DNA from: Pigmentiphaga humi
GTDB taxonomy: Bacteria; Pseudomonadota; Gammaproteobacteria; Burkholderiales; Burkholderiaceae_B
Reading direction: 5' to 3'
NCBI RefSeq assembly: GCF_900606115.1
Contig: NZ_UWPJ01000041.1
Span: forward strand, 1-37,338
DNA length: 37,338 bases
The notes beneath the pieces were generated by a model that was not told the origin of the DNA, did no database searches, and saw only the letters and a program-made list of their open reading frames with translations. Below are positions 17,937 through 25,389 of the stretch, piece by piece. The position numbers were made by a program, and so were the translations under genes. Each line of letters opens with the position of its first letter. Positions within the stretch are counted from its first letter, which is position 1.

Positions 17937-18087
17937 GTCTGGTGACTCTCTTAGAGATGCTTAGGGCGGTCCGGCGGCATCCGCCGCGACGGCGAAGCGG
18001 TCCGGGTGTCCCGGCCCACGCCTCGGTCGCAGCCATGCCCGCCGGCCCGCGCACCGCGGATGCGGCGCCCCCGCGGCGCCATACGGA

Positions 18088-19293
18088 TCACGGCTTGCCG
18101 GCCTGGGCGGGTTGCGCCCCTGCCGCCGGCGCTGCGGCGGGCTTCCACGGCACGGGCTTGACTTGCGCGCCCGGGCGTACTTTCTGGAAGCCTTCGGCAA
18201 TGACGACGTCGTTGGCCTGCAGCCCCTGCGTAACGATCCAGCGGTCTCCCACTGCCGCGCCGGTCTTGACCGGACGCGCTTCCACCTTGTTCTCGGCGCC
18301 GACCACCAGGACCGAGGCGTCGCCGTTGGCGCCGCGCTGCACCGCCTGCTGCGGCACCGTGATCGCCGCCTCGTCCACGCCCTGCTCGACCTGGACGCGG
18401 ACATACATGCCCGGCAGCAGGACCATCTTGGGATTGGGGAACTCGGCGCGCAGCGTTACCTGGCCCGTGCTCTGGTCCACCGTCACGTCGGAAAACAGCA
18501 GCTTGCCCGACAACCGGTACTTGGAGCCGTCGTCCAGCACCAGCGACACGCGCGCCTCGTTGGCCGATACCTGCTTGATCTTGCCGCTGTCGAAAGCCGC
18601 GCGCAGCTGGCTGAGCTGCGCGACCGACTGCGTGAAGTTGGCGTAGATGGGATCCAAGCGCTGGATGGTTGCCAGCGGCGTGACTTCGCCCTGGCCGACC
18701 AGCGCGCCCTCGGTGACCAGCGCGCGGCCGATCCGGCCCGATATCGGCGCAGTAACCGTGGCGTAGTCCAGGCTCAGCTTGGCGCGATCGAGCGCCGCCT
18801 TGGTGGCCGACACGGCCGCTTGCGCCTGCTTGTGGACTGCCACGGCGCTGTCGTATTCCTGCTTGCTGACGGCATTGGCCTTGACCAGCGGCTCGTACCG
18901 CTCGGCCAGCATGCGCGCCTGGTACAGATTGGCCTCGTCGCGCTCCAGGTTCGCCTTGGCGCTGTTGTAGTCGGCCTGGAACGGCGCCGGGTCGATCTTG
19001 AACAGCAACTGGCCGGCCTTGACGTCGGAGCCTTCGGTGAACACCCGCTGCTGCACGATACCGGCCACGCGCGCCCGGACCTCGGCAACGCGCGTGGCCT
19101 CGAGGCGGCCGGGCAGCTCGTTGACGATGACCTCTTTGGTGGGAGCAATGGTGACCGTGCCGATTTCCATGGGAGGGGGAGCCCCCGCTCCCTTCTGCGC
19201 CTCACCGTTGCCCTTGCCGCAGGCGGACAGGGCCAGCAGGGTCGCCAGCGAAACTGCGCCTAGCAAATAGGGTGAGCGTCTTTTGCGTTGCAT
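18088..19293 (-). CDS. acrA: RND efflux periplasmic adaptor lipoprotein, AcrA/MexA family
   Basis: Membrane-fusion protein of 401 residues joining AcrB to the outer channel. The N-terminus MQRKRRSPYL followed by a hydrophobic stretch and LSAC (Cys25) is a lipoprotein signal. The order of domains is typical: lipoyl half-motif (EVRARVAGIVQQRVFTEGSD and then KIDP), a long coiled-coil hairpin (roughly 110-190, ANLERDEANLYQARMLAERY), second lipoyl half (ATVTAPISGRIGRALVTEG), beta-barrel, and membrane-proximal domain. The C-terminus is Ala/Pro rich. AGAGGAATGCT before the ATG provides the ribosome binding site. It is the first gene of the operon, behind an operator-covered promoter. Confidence 0.95.
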   Translation of the reverse strand: MQRKRRSPYLLGAVSLATLLALSACGKGNGEAQKGAGAPPPMEIGTVTIAPTKEVIVNELPGRLEATRVAEVRARVAGIVQQRVFTEGSDVKAGQLLFKIDPAPFQADYNSAKANLERDEANLYQARMLAERYEPLVKANAVSKQEYDSAVAVHKQAQAAVSATKAALDRAKLSLDYATVTAPISGRIGRALVTEGALVGQGEVTPLATIQRLDPIYANFTQSVAQLSQLRAAFDSGKIKQVSANEARVSLVLDDGSKYRLSGKLLFSDVTVDQSTGQVTLRAEFPNPKMVLLPGMYVRVQVEQGVDEAAITVPQQAVQRGANGDASVLVVGAENKVEARPVKTGAAVGDRWIVTQGLQANDVVIAEGFQKVRPGAQVKPVPWKPAAAPAAGAQPAQAGKP

Positions 19294-19427
19294 AGCATTC
19301 CTCTAGGCATATGGATGTCGCGGCGCATGCGGCCGGAACGAAATCGAAATCCGGAAACGACGAAGGCCCGGCCCGGCCATGCGCCCGGAGGCATGTGGCA
19401 GGCTCGAAGGACCTCTAGGACGGGGCG

Positions 19428-19456
19428 ATTATACAAACATTCATGGATGTTTGTAT
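19428..19456 (-). promoter_or_regulatory. acrA promoter -10 and TtgR/AcrR-like operator
   Basis: On the minus strand TATAAT (19433-19428) gives a perfect -10 about 135 bp before acrA. Overlapping it, 19431-19456 is an inverted repeat: ATACAAACAT, centre TCATGG, ATGTTTGTAT, with only one mismatched base pair in 13. The known TtgR operator of Pseudomonas putida contains TACAAACA and CATGAATGT-type half sites, so the resemblance is close. A -35 is not clear (ATACAA at 17-bp spacing). I infer repression by the TetR-type protein encoded at 23902-24531. Confidence 0.7.
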
Positions 19457-19734
19457 GAATTTCAAGCATCGGCAGCGTCAATGCCAAGCTATGTCAAGCC
19501 CGCATAAACCCTTGCTCAGCCAGGGTTTTTCGTTCCCGCGCCCCATCGCCGATCTACCGCGGAGGTGCCTATGCTCGCACATTTTCGAGGCGTCTTTATG
19601 CATTTCCCCGTTGGTAAACAAGCCTATTTCAGCGGTGCGGAATAGGCAGACCGAGCCCTCTGCCCGCCAGGTTGGGTTTATAGTTTGCTCATGTACGCCG
19701 AGTGCGGACAACAGCAGATCAGGGGAAACGCGCC

Positions 19735-20583
19735 ATGCGTCTGGATAATGGCCGAAAAAGCAGCAATGTCGAAGACCGGCGCGGCGGCCCGTCCCTGGGT
19801 GGACGCGGCTCGCTGGGCATAGGAGCTATCGTGCTGGCGCTGGTCGCCATGTATTTCGGGGTCGATCCATCGGTGGTGCTCGATCTGGCCTCCGGACCGC
19901 CCGCCTCGACCCAGCAGTCTGCCGGGGCCCCGCCGGCGGACGACCCCCAGGCCCAGTTCGTCTCGCGCGTGCTGGCCGACACCGAGGACACCTGGAGCGA
20001 GATCTTCCGCGCCTCGGGCAGCCGCTATGCCGAGCCGCGGCTCGTGCTGTATACGGGCGCCACCAATACGGCCTGCGGCACCGGCCAGGCCGCCATGGGG
20101 CCGTTCTACTGCCCGGGCGATGCCCGCGTCTACCTGGACATGGGCTTTTTCCAGGAAATGCAGCACAAGCTGAATGCGCCCGGCGACTTCGCCCGCGCCT
20201 ACGTCATCGCGCACGAAATCGGCCACCACGTGCAGAACCTGCAAGGCACGGCCGAACGCGTCGCCAACCTGCAGCGGCGTTCCGGCCAAGCCGAGGCGAA
20301 CCGCCTGTCGGTCCGCATGGAACTGCAGGCCGACTGCTATGCCGGCGTCTGGGCCTACCATGCCAACCGCAGCCGCCAGATACTCGAGCCCGGCGATGTC
20401 GAGGAAGCGCTGAACGCGGCGACGGCGATCGGCGACGACCGCCTGCAAAAACAGGCGCAGGGCTATGTCGTGCCCGACGCCTTCACGCATGGCACCTCGG
20501 CCCAGCGGGTGCGCTGGTTCAAGCGCGGGCTGGAAACCGGCGACCCGGGCCAATGCGACACGTTCTCGGCCGCTTCGCTATAG
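19735..20583 (+). CDS. ypfJ: Neutral zinc metallopeptidase, YpfJ/KPN_02809 family
   Basis: A 282-residue membrane-anchored putative protease. It begins MRLDNGRKSSNVEDRRGG, the characteristic start of the YpfJ family, then has one membrane segment at about 27-43 and a periplasmic domain. The zinc site is HEIGHH at 160-165, followed by a conserved ELQADCYAGVWA segment that supplies the third ligand. Its substrate is unknown for the whole family. The ATG at 19735 is preferred over 19702 because AGGGGA precedes it and the family start fits. Its stop is one base from the stop of the convergent cfa gene, so no terminator fits between them. Confidence 0.9.
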   Translation: MRLDNGRKSSNVEDRRGGPSLGGRGSLGIGAIVLALVAMYFGVDPSVVLDLASGPPASTQQSAGAPPADDPQAQFVSRVLADTEDTWSEIFRASGSRYAEPRLVLYTGATNTACGTGQAAMGPFYCPGDARVYLDMGFFQEMQHKLNAPGDFARAYVIAHEIGHHVQNLQGTAERVANLQRRSGQAEANRLSVRMELQADCYAGVWAYHANRSRQILEPGDVEEALNAATAIGDDRLQKQAQGYVVPDAFTHGTSAQRVRWFKRGLETGDPGQCDTFSAASL

Positions 20584-20584
20584 G

Positions 20585-21838
20585 CTAGCGATAGATGTAA
20601 TCGCGCCGGAACGGATAGGCCTGGCCCGGGGGATTATCGAGCTGCGTGCCGTCGAAAATACCCTGGCGCTGGCAGAGCACCTGATTCAGAGAAATCCAGC
20701 CCTGCTCGAAAGCCATCGCGCAACCCGCCAGGTAGAGCCGATAGGCACGCACGGATTTGGCGCCCTGCTCGCCCGGCAGTATCCGGTAGGCCTCGTCCAG
20801 TTTGGCTTCCAGGCCATCGCTCCAGGCCCATAGCGTGCGCGCATAGTGCGGCCGAAGATTTTCCACGTCCACCGCTTCCAGTCCGCCGTCGCTGAGCGTT
20901 TCCAGCACCTTGCTGACATGGACCAGTTCACCGCCGGGAAATATGTATTTCTCGATGAAATCCCCCATGCCGCTGCCCAGCTGCGCGTTATACGTGCCGC
21001 CCGCGGTAATGCCGTGGTTCATCGCCAGGCCGCCCGGCTTGAGCAGGCGGCGGATCTTGGAAAAATACGAGGCGAGTTGCGCACGGCCCACGTGTTCGAA
21101 CATGCCGACCGAGGCGATCTTGTCGAAGGGTTCGGCATCGTCGAGCTTGCGATAATCCAGCAGCAACATGCGCACGCGGTCGTGCAGCCCTTTTTCCTGA
21201 ATCAGGCGATTGACGTGCGCATGCTGGTTCTTGGAAAGCGTGATGCCGGTGGCATCCACCCCGTAGTTTTCCGCCGCCCATAGCAGCAGGCCGCCCCAGC
21301 CGGCGCCGATATCCAGGAAGCGTTCGCCCTGCTGCAGCTTGAGCTTGCGACAGATGTGGTCGAGCTTGGCTTCCTGCGCCTGCGCCAGCGTCATGGCCGG
21401 ATCCCGGTAATACGCGCAGGAATACACGCGCCGGGGATCCTGCCAGAGCCCATAGAAATCGTCGGACAGGTCGTAGTGGAACTGGATCTGGCGCGCATCG
21501 CGGTCCAGCGTATGGTGCATGACCGAAGCCGCGCGCCGGCCGATTTCGGACAGGAATCCCGCACGTTCGCCATTGACGGGCGAATCCTTGAGCAGCGCCG
21601 CGGCTGCGCCCATCAGGTCGCGCATACTGCCGACGATGTCCAGCCGGCCTTCGACGTAATCCTCGCCGATGGGCCCGATACGGCCCCGCACGAGATGCGA
21701 CAGAGAGCGCAGGCTTTTCAGGACGAAACCGACCCGCGGATTGGCGGCCCCCAGGCGAGTGCCATCGGGCATGGTCAGTTGGATGGGGATGGGTAATGTA
21801 GCGAGTTGACGCTCCGCCTGGGAGAAAAGTGCATTCAT
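20585..21838 (-). CDS. cfa: Cyclopropane-fatty-acyl-phospholipid synthase family methyltransferase
   Basis: A 417-residue SAM-dependent enzyme that converts cis double bonds of membrane phospholipid acyl chains to cyclopropane rings; close relatives can act on other lipids. The SAM-binding motif LDIGAGWGG is at 175-183. Family signatures are visible: HYDLSDDFYGLWQD, YSCAYY, ITLSKNQH and SVGMFEHVG. It lacks a signal peptide, as expected for this cytoplasmic, membrane-associated family. E. coli Cfa is 382 residues. The N-terminal 110 residues form the less conserved lipid-binding part. The gene follows yaeQ on the same strand after 231 bp containing an inverted repeat, so it probably has its own promoter. 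Confidence 0.9.
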   Translation of the reverse strand: MNALFSQAERQLATLPIPIQLTMPDGTRLGAANPRVGFVLKSLRSLSHLVRGRIGPIGEDYVEGRLDIVGSMRDLMGAAAALLKDSPVNGERAGFLSEIGRRAASVMHHTLDRDARQIQFHYDLSDDFYGLWQDPRRVYSCAYYRDPAMTLAQAQEAKLDHICRKLKLQQGERFLDIGAGWGGLLLWAAENYGVDATGITLSKNQHAHVNRLIQEKGLHDRVRMLLLDYRKLDDAEPFDKIASVGMFEHVGRAQLASYFSKIRRLLKPGGLAMNHGITAGGTYNAQLGSGMGDFIEKYIFPGGELVHVSKVLETLSDGGLEAVDVENLRPHYARTLWAWSDGLEAKLDEAYRILPGEQGAKSVRAYRLYLAGCAMAFEQGWISLNQVLCQRQGIFDGTQLDNPPGQAYPFRRDYIYR

Positions 21839-21927
21839 GAGAAGGGTTTTCCGTATTTCACAACTGTCGGTCGCAACAGACGCGTTTTTTTATGGCACCC
21901 GATCCATTCCAGGCGTAACTCCCCCCG

Positions 21928-21956
21928 TTTGGTCGGTGCCGTTTCGGTAGACCAAA
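21928..21956. promoter_or_regulatory. Inverted repeat upstream of cfa
   Basis: Seven-base perfect arms TTTGGTC and GACCAAA, 15 bases apart, with partial inner pairing (TGCC/GGTA). It lies about 90 bp before the cfa start and has no adjacent T tract, so it is more likely an operator or leader stem than a terminator. Nothing else is evident in 21839-22069. Confidence 0.35.
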
Positions 21957-22069
21957 TCCATCACTTCGTACTGCTCTTTTATCCTAGCACCAAACGCCCG
22001 CTGGTTTCATGGGATAGCGGCGGGCCATTCCCCTGCGGCGGCAAGGGTTGATATTGCCGCAATACCCGT

Positions 22070-22612
22070 TCAATGCGCCGGATGCAGCTTTTCGGGCACC
22101 AGGTGGACGGCCCGTTCGCCATTGCCGAGCCACGCTTCGCCGTCCTGCACGCTGCACTGGAGCTGCATCGAACGCTCGGCCAGCCCCGCCAGTTTCGCCG
22201 TCGTTCCGGCATCGAGCCGCAGGACTTCCAGGTTGTCCAAACGCGACAGTTTGCCGGCATTCTGGCGCCACCAGTGCTCGGCGGTCCTGCCGTAGGTATA
22301 CAGCACGACCCGGGCGGCGCGGGCGCAGGCCTTGCGCAGCCATTTCTCGTCCGGCAGGCCGACTTCGATCCAGATATCGATGGCGCCGGTCAGGTCCTTG
22401 AGCCACAGGTCCGGTTCGTCGTCGGTGCTCAACCCCCTGCCGAACGCCAGTTCCTCCTGCGCATGCAGGGCAAAAGCCAGCAGCCTGACCATCATGCGCT
22501 CGTCCGTTTCGGAGGGATGCCGCGCCACGACCAGGGCATGGTCCGCGTAATACCCCCTGTCCATATCCGCCACCTGCAATGCCGCTTTGTAAACCACTGA
22601 ACGAAGAGCCAT
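22070..22612 (-). CDS. yaeQ: YaeQ family protein
   Basis: A 180-residue protein of the YaeQ family (181 in E. coli), with the PD-(D/E)XK nuclease-like fold known from structures but no established reaction. It begins MALRSVVYKAALQVADMDRG; the stretches HPSETDERMMVRLLAFALHA and DIWIEVGLPDEKWLRKA are the conserved blocks. The ATG at 22612 is used because the family start fits; a longer reading to 22654 adds 14 unrelated residues. GGAAG lies just before the start. It is transcribed away from the H-NS-like gene. Confidence 0.9.
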   Translation of the reverse strand: MALRSVVYKAALQVADMDRGYYADHALVVARHPSETDERMMVRLLAFALHAQEELAFGRGLSTDDEPDLWLKDLTGAIDIWIEVGLPDEKWLRKACARAARVVLYTYGRTAEHWWRQNAGKLSRLDNLEVLRLDAGTTAKLAGLAERSMQLQCSVQDGEAWLGNGERAVHLVPEKLHPAH

Positions 22613-22808
22613 TTTCTTCCAATCGGGCCGCCTCGCGCTGGGACGCCCTTCCAAGACTTATAGACAAAAATACCCGGATGCCTGTCCGGTCCGGTTTCTT
22701 TTCAAAGATGTTTCAGAATGAACTTCCTCCGGCAGGCGCGCTCTATATGACCAATATGTATCCGTTTTCGCACCAGCCCTTCACAGCTCGGAAAATTAGC
22801 TTCTAAAA

Positions 22809-22870
22809 TACGCCTGTCGCCAAAAACAAGCATAATGCTCGCTTAAGTACGCCTGACATGTACGCCTGAC
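22809..22870 (+). repeat. Short direct repeats upstream of the H-NS-like gene
   Basis: TACGCCTGAC occurs at 22848 and 22861 (13 bp apart), and TACGCCTG at 22809 (39 bp before the second). They lie in an AT-richer region just before the gene, beside a CATAAT at 22831. They may be binding sites, but there is no independent support. The 22613-22808 stretch shows nothing further. Confidence 0.4.
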
Positions 22871-22891
22871 GACCCCAACCAAGTGAAAAAA

Positions 22892-23248
22892 ATGGCCAAA
22901 GAAACCTACCAATCGCTGCAGGCTCAGATCCGCAAACTGCAAGAAAAGGCGGAAACCGTGCGGCTGAAGCAGCGCCAGCCCATCGTCGCGTCCATTCTGC
23001 GCTCGATGCAGGAATATTCCATTACCCTGGACGAACTGAAAGCCGCCCAGGCCAAGGGCGTTTCGGGCCGCAAACGCAGCGTCGGCACGGCCAAGCCCGC
23101 CGCCAAGGCTCCCGCCAGGCAGGTAGCTCCGAAATACCGCCACCCCGAGACGGGCGAAACCTGGACCGGCCGCGGCAAGCCCCCGCGCTGGCTGGTTGCC
23201 GCCGAAGGCGCCGGCGCCACTCGCGATCAGTTCCTGATCGCCCAGTAA
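22892..23248 (+). CDS. H-NS family nucleoid-associated protein
   Basis: A 118-residue DNA-binding protein. The N-terminal half (MAKETYQSLQAQIRKLQEKA) is a coiled coil for oligomerisation. A basic, Ala/Lys/Pro-rich linker (about 55-80) follows. The C-terminal domain has the core TWTGRGKPPRWL (90-101), the minor-groove-binding loop of beta/gammaproteobacterial H-NS proteins. Such proteins silence AT-rich and horizontally acquired genes. Bordetella has a described H-NS-like protein, BpH3; I cannot tell whether this is that copy or a paralogue. The ATG at 22892 is preferred over the GTG at 22883. A terminator follows closely, so it is monocistronic. Confidence 0.93.
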   Translation: MAKETYQSLQAQIRKLQEKAETVRLKQRQPIVASILRSMQEYSITLDELKAAQAKGVSGRKRSVGTAKPAAKAPARQVAPKYRHPETGETWTGRGKPPRWLVAAEGAGATRDQFLIAQ

Positions 23249-23278
23249 GCCGCCCGGATCCACACCCGAAAGCCTGAA

Positions 23279-23319
23279 AGGTGGTTTTACGGCAAGCGCG
23301 TCGTAAAACCACCTTTTTT
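23279..23319 (+). terminator. Intrinsic terminator of the H-NS-like gene
   Basis: A 13-bp perfect stem AGGTGGTTTTACG / CGTAAAACCACCT with a 10-base loop, followed by TTTTT. Located 30 bp after the stop codon. Confidence 0.93.
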
Positions 23320-23376
23320 CATTGCCCGGCCTGTCTTTACTTTGCCCGTCGCCTTCCAGCATTACCGTTTGGAAAG

Positions 23377-23721
23377 TTATTTCTTGAAGGCGAAATACAC
23401 GGCCCCCACCAGGCACAGCCCAGCCCACAGGTGATTCAAGCGCAGCCGTTCGTCCATGAAAAGCAAAGCGAACGGAACGAACACCGATAGCGTGACGACC
23501 TCCTGCAGGATTTTCATCTGCGTCACGCTCAGGAAATCGAATCCATAGCGATTCGCCGGCACCATGATGGCGTATTCGAAGAATGCCAGCCCCCAGCTGG
23601 CCAACAACGCGATATACCAGGGGCTGCTGTGCGCATAGCGTAAATGGCCGTACCAGGCGAATGTCATGAACATGTTCGACAAAGCCAGCAGCCCGGCGAA
23701 CCCCAGAATTTGGGCAGTCAT
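23377..23721 (-). CDS. Small four-helix membrane protein, DMT superfamily (DUF486)
   Basis: A 114-residue protein with four hydrophobic segments: QILGFAGLLALSNMFMTFAW, IALLASWGLAFFEYAIMV, a segment around VTLSVFVPFALLF, and LWAGLCLVGAVYFAF. The pattern WGLAFFEY...PANRYG is typical of the DUF486 group, related to small drug/metabolite transporters. The substrate is unknown. A GGGGAGGG ribosome binding site precedes the ATG at 23721. It is transcribed divergently from the TetR-type regulator and shares a 180-bp promoter region holding a long palindrome, so it may be under that repressor. It converges with the H-NS-like gene. Confidence 0.87.
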   Translation of the reverse strand: MTAQILGFAGLLALSNMFMTFAWYGHLRYAHSSPWYIALLASWGLAFFEYAIMVPANRYGFDFLSVTQMKILQEVVTLSVFVPFALLFMDERLRLNHLWAGLCLVGAVYFAFKK

Positions 23722-23762
23722 CCGCCCTCCCCATTCAAAAATCCATTTCCCAAAAACATGAT

Positions 23763-23796
23763 ATACTTACATACATACATGTATGTATATAAGTAT
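23763..23796. promoter_or_regulatory. Long palindrome between the DUF486 gene and the TetR-type regulator, putative operator
   Basis: The 34-bp sequence pairs in 16 of 17 positions around a central CATG (ATACTTACATACATACA then its near mirror). Its half site TACATACAT with central CATG resembles the acrA operator half site TACAAACAT. It is most simply read as the autoregulatory operator of the TetR-type protein. Confidence 0.65.
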
Positions 23797-23901
23797 CACA
23801 ACGACTGTCCGCATTGTTGATATGGGCAGCTCGGCCACCATCACATACCTCTAGCCGGAATCCGTCTCGATACAAGGCGGCCGTCTCCGGCTTGGCTGGA
23901 C

Positions 23902-24531
23902 ATGGTACGAAAAACGAAAGAGGAAGCGCTCGAGACTCGAACCCGCATCCTGGAGACCGCCGAACAGATCTTCAGCGAGCAAGGCGTCTCGCATACCTCG
24001 TTGCAGGATATCGCAGCGGCCGCCAATGTAACCCGCGGCGCGATCTATTGGCACTTCAAGAACAAGACCGACCTGCTCGACGCCATGCTGCAGCGGGTCA
24101 AGATGCCTATCGAAGACGCGCTCGAGCGCAGTTGCGATCCGAACTCCCCGGATCCGCTCGGCCAGCTCTGCCGCAGCGCCGTCGATGCGCTGCAGATGGT
24201 TTCCGAAGGAGACAGCGCCCAGCGGGTCTGTGAAATCCTGCTGTTCAAATGCGAATACGTGGCCGAGACGGCGGATCTGCGCCGCCACCACATCGAAAGC
24301 CGCAAGATCGCGCTGGCGCGCTACGAGGAAGGGTTCCGCCGGGCGATAGAACTGGGCCAGCTGCCGTCCCACGCCGACGCCCGTACCGCCGCCATCGGCC
24401 TGCACTCCATCATGCACGGCCTGTTCATGGACTGGATGCTGGATCCGGACGAATTCGACCTGACAAAGGTCGGCACGCAGGTCATCGAAGATTTTCTGGA
24501 CGGTCTCAGGCAGAGACCGCCCAGGGTCTGA
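23902..24531 (+). CDS. acrR: TetR family repressor, AcrR/TtgR type
   Basis: A 209-residue regulator. Residues about 8-54 form the TetR DNA-binding domain, with the diagnostic run ETAEQIFSEQGVSHTSLQDI and then GAIYWHFKNKTDLL. The C-terminal ligand-binding domain matches the AcrR/TtgR subgroup (REHH-like ADLRRHHIESRKIALARYEE). Members repress RND pumps and release on binding drugs or phenolics. Here the pump operon acrAB-oprM lies about 4.6 kb away on the other strand, yet both promoters have similar palindromes, so I infer it controls that operon and itself. The symbol reflects the subgroup, not proof. It converges with the DUF4136 gene (13-bp gap). Confidence 0.88.
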   Translation: MVRKTKEEALETRTRILETAEQIFSEQGVSHTSLQDIAAAANVTRGAIYWHFKNKTDLLDAMLQRVKMPIEDALERSCDPNSPDPLGQLCRSAVDALQMVSEGDSAQRVCEILLFKCEYVAETADLRRHHIESRKIALARYEEGFRRAIELGQLPSHADARTAAIGLHSIMHGLFMDWMLDPDEFDLTKVGTQVIEDFLDGLRQRPPRV

Positions 24532-24544
24532 AGCGGGCAGCGGA

Positions 24545-25222
24545 TTACTGCTGCCGCTGAACCTCGTAGCTGACGTCCCGCACCTGCCCGTTGGTATCCG
24601 GGAAACGGTCGAAAATCGCCCGCACCAGGTAGGGCATGGTCTCGGGAACCGAATCCCCGGCACCGTGGCTGACCGCCGTGGATTCATACACTTTCTGGTT
24701 GTTCCGGCTGGCATCCCGGATCTCGACCTTGAGCGACGCGCGGGAAGCATCCACGGTCGTGGCGGTCCAGGTGGAGGGATACGGGGCGCTCCAGCCGAAC
24801 CCCATGCCTCCCCTGCCGCGATAGCCGAAGCCGCCGAAACCCCATGGGCCCCAGGGTCCGTAGAACGGGTCGTAGGCAGGCCGCTCGACCCGCACCTTCA
24901 CCGGCTCCACGCCATACGAAAAGTTGACGGTGAAACGCGCAGCCTGGCCTCGCTGGGCCTCGACCAAGCCGATGGGCCCCATGGCGGCGCGGATCATATC
25001 GGCATATTCGCCGTATTCCAGGCTATCGCGCTGAACGGTGGAGGGATCGAACCGCCAGGTGGCTCCGGCGGCATCGGCCGGCCACTTCTGGAAGGTGGTC
25101 ACCCTGGCCGGCACCGTGGTGGCGCAGCCGGCAAGCAGCGCGACGGCGGCCAGCTTCGCGGCCCGCGAAGTCCACAGCCAGGCGCCTGACCGGAAGAGAA
25201 CATTACACTTGGAGATGGACAT
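24545..25222 (-). CDS. DUF4136 domain lipoprotein
   Basis: A 225-residue secreted protein. The N-terminus ends in the lipobox LLAGC with Cys33. The body fits DUF4136, a family of envelope lipoproteins of unknown role, with segments such as FQKWPADAAGATWRFD and LVRAIFDRFPDTNG. A short aromatic Gly/Pro/Tyr-rich insert (PFYGPWGPWGFGGFGYRGRG) lies near the middle. The signal before Cys is rather long, so translation may begin later, but no better ATG is seen. It is divergent from pepN. Confidence 0.82.
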   Translation of the reverse strand: MSISKCNVLFRSGAWLWTSRAAKLAAVALLAGCATTVPARVTTFQKWPADAAGATWRFDPSTVQRDSLEYGEYADMIRAAMGPIGLVEAQRGQAARFTVNFSYGVEPVKVRVERPAYDPFYGPWGPWGFGGFGYRGRGGMGFGWSAPYPSTWTATTVDASRASLKVEIRDASRNNQKVYESTAVSHGAGDSVPETMPYLVRAIFDRFPDTNGQVRDVSYEVQRQQ

Positions 25223-25389
25223 GGTGCTTTCGCATCCGTGGCAAGAGTCGTAATTTAACCGCTATGTTGGGTTGGACCCGCGAGTCCGCCCAAGGTTCTG
25301 GCGCGGCGCGCCGGCCTGGCCGCCGCTACAATCCTCCCATTGCCGGCCGCCCGGCGCGCCGGTCCTTGTTCCTGATTCATCCTGCCATC

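Noticed and set aside
14382..17945. 1187-residue ORF opposite acrB
   Set aside because: Covers acrB and part of oprM on the other strand; long only because stop codons are rare at this GC content.
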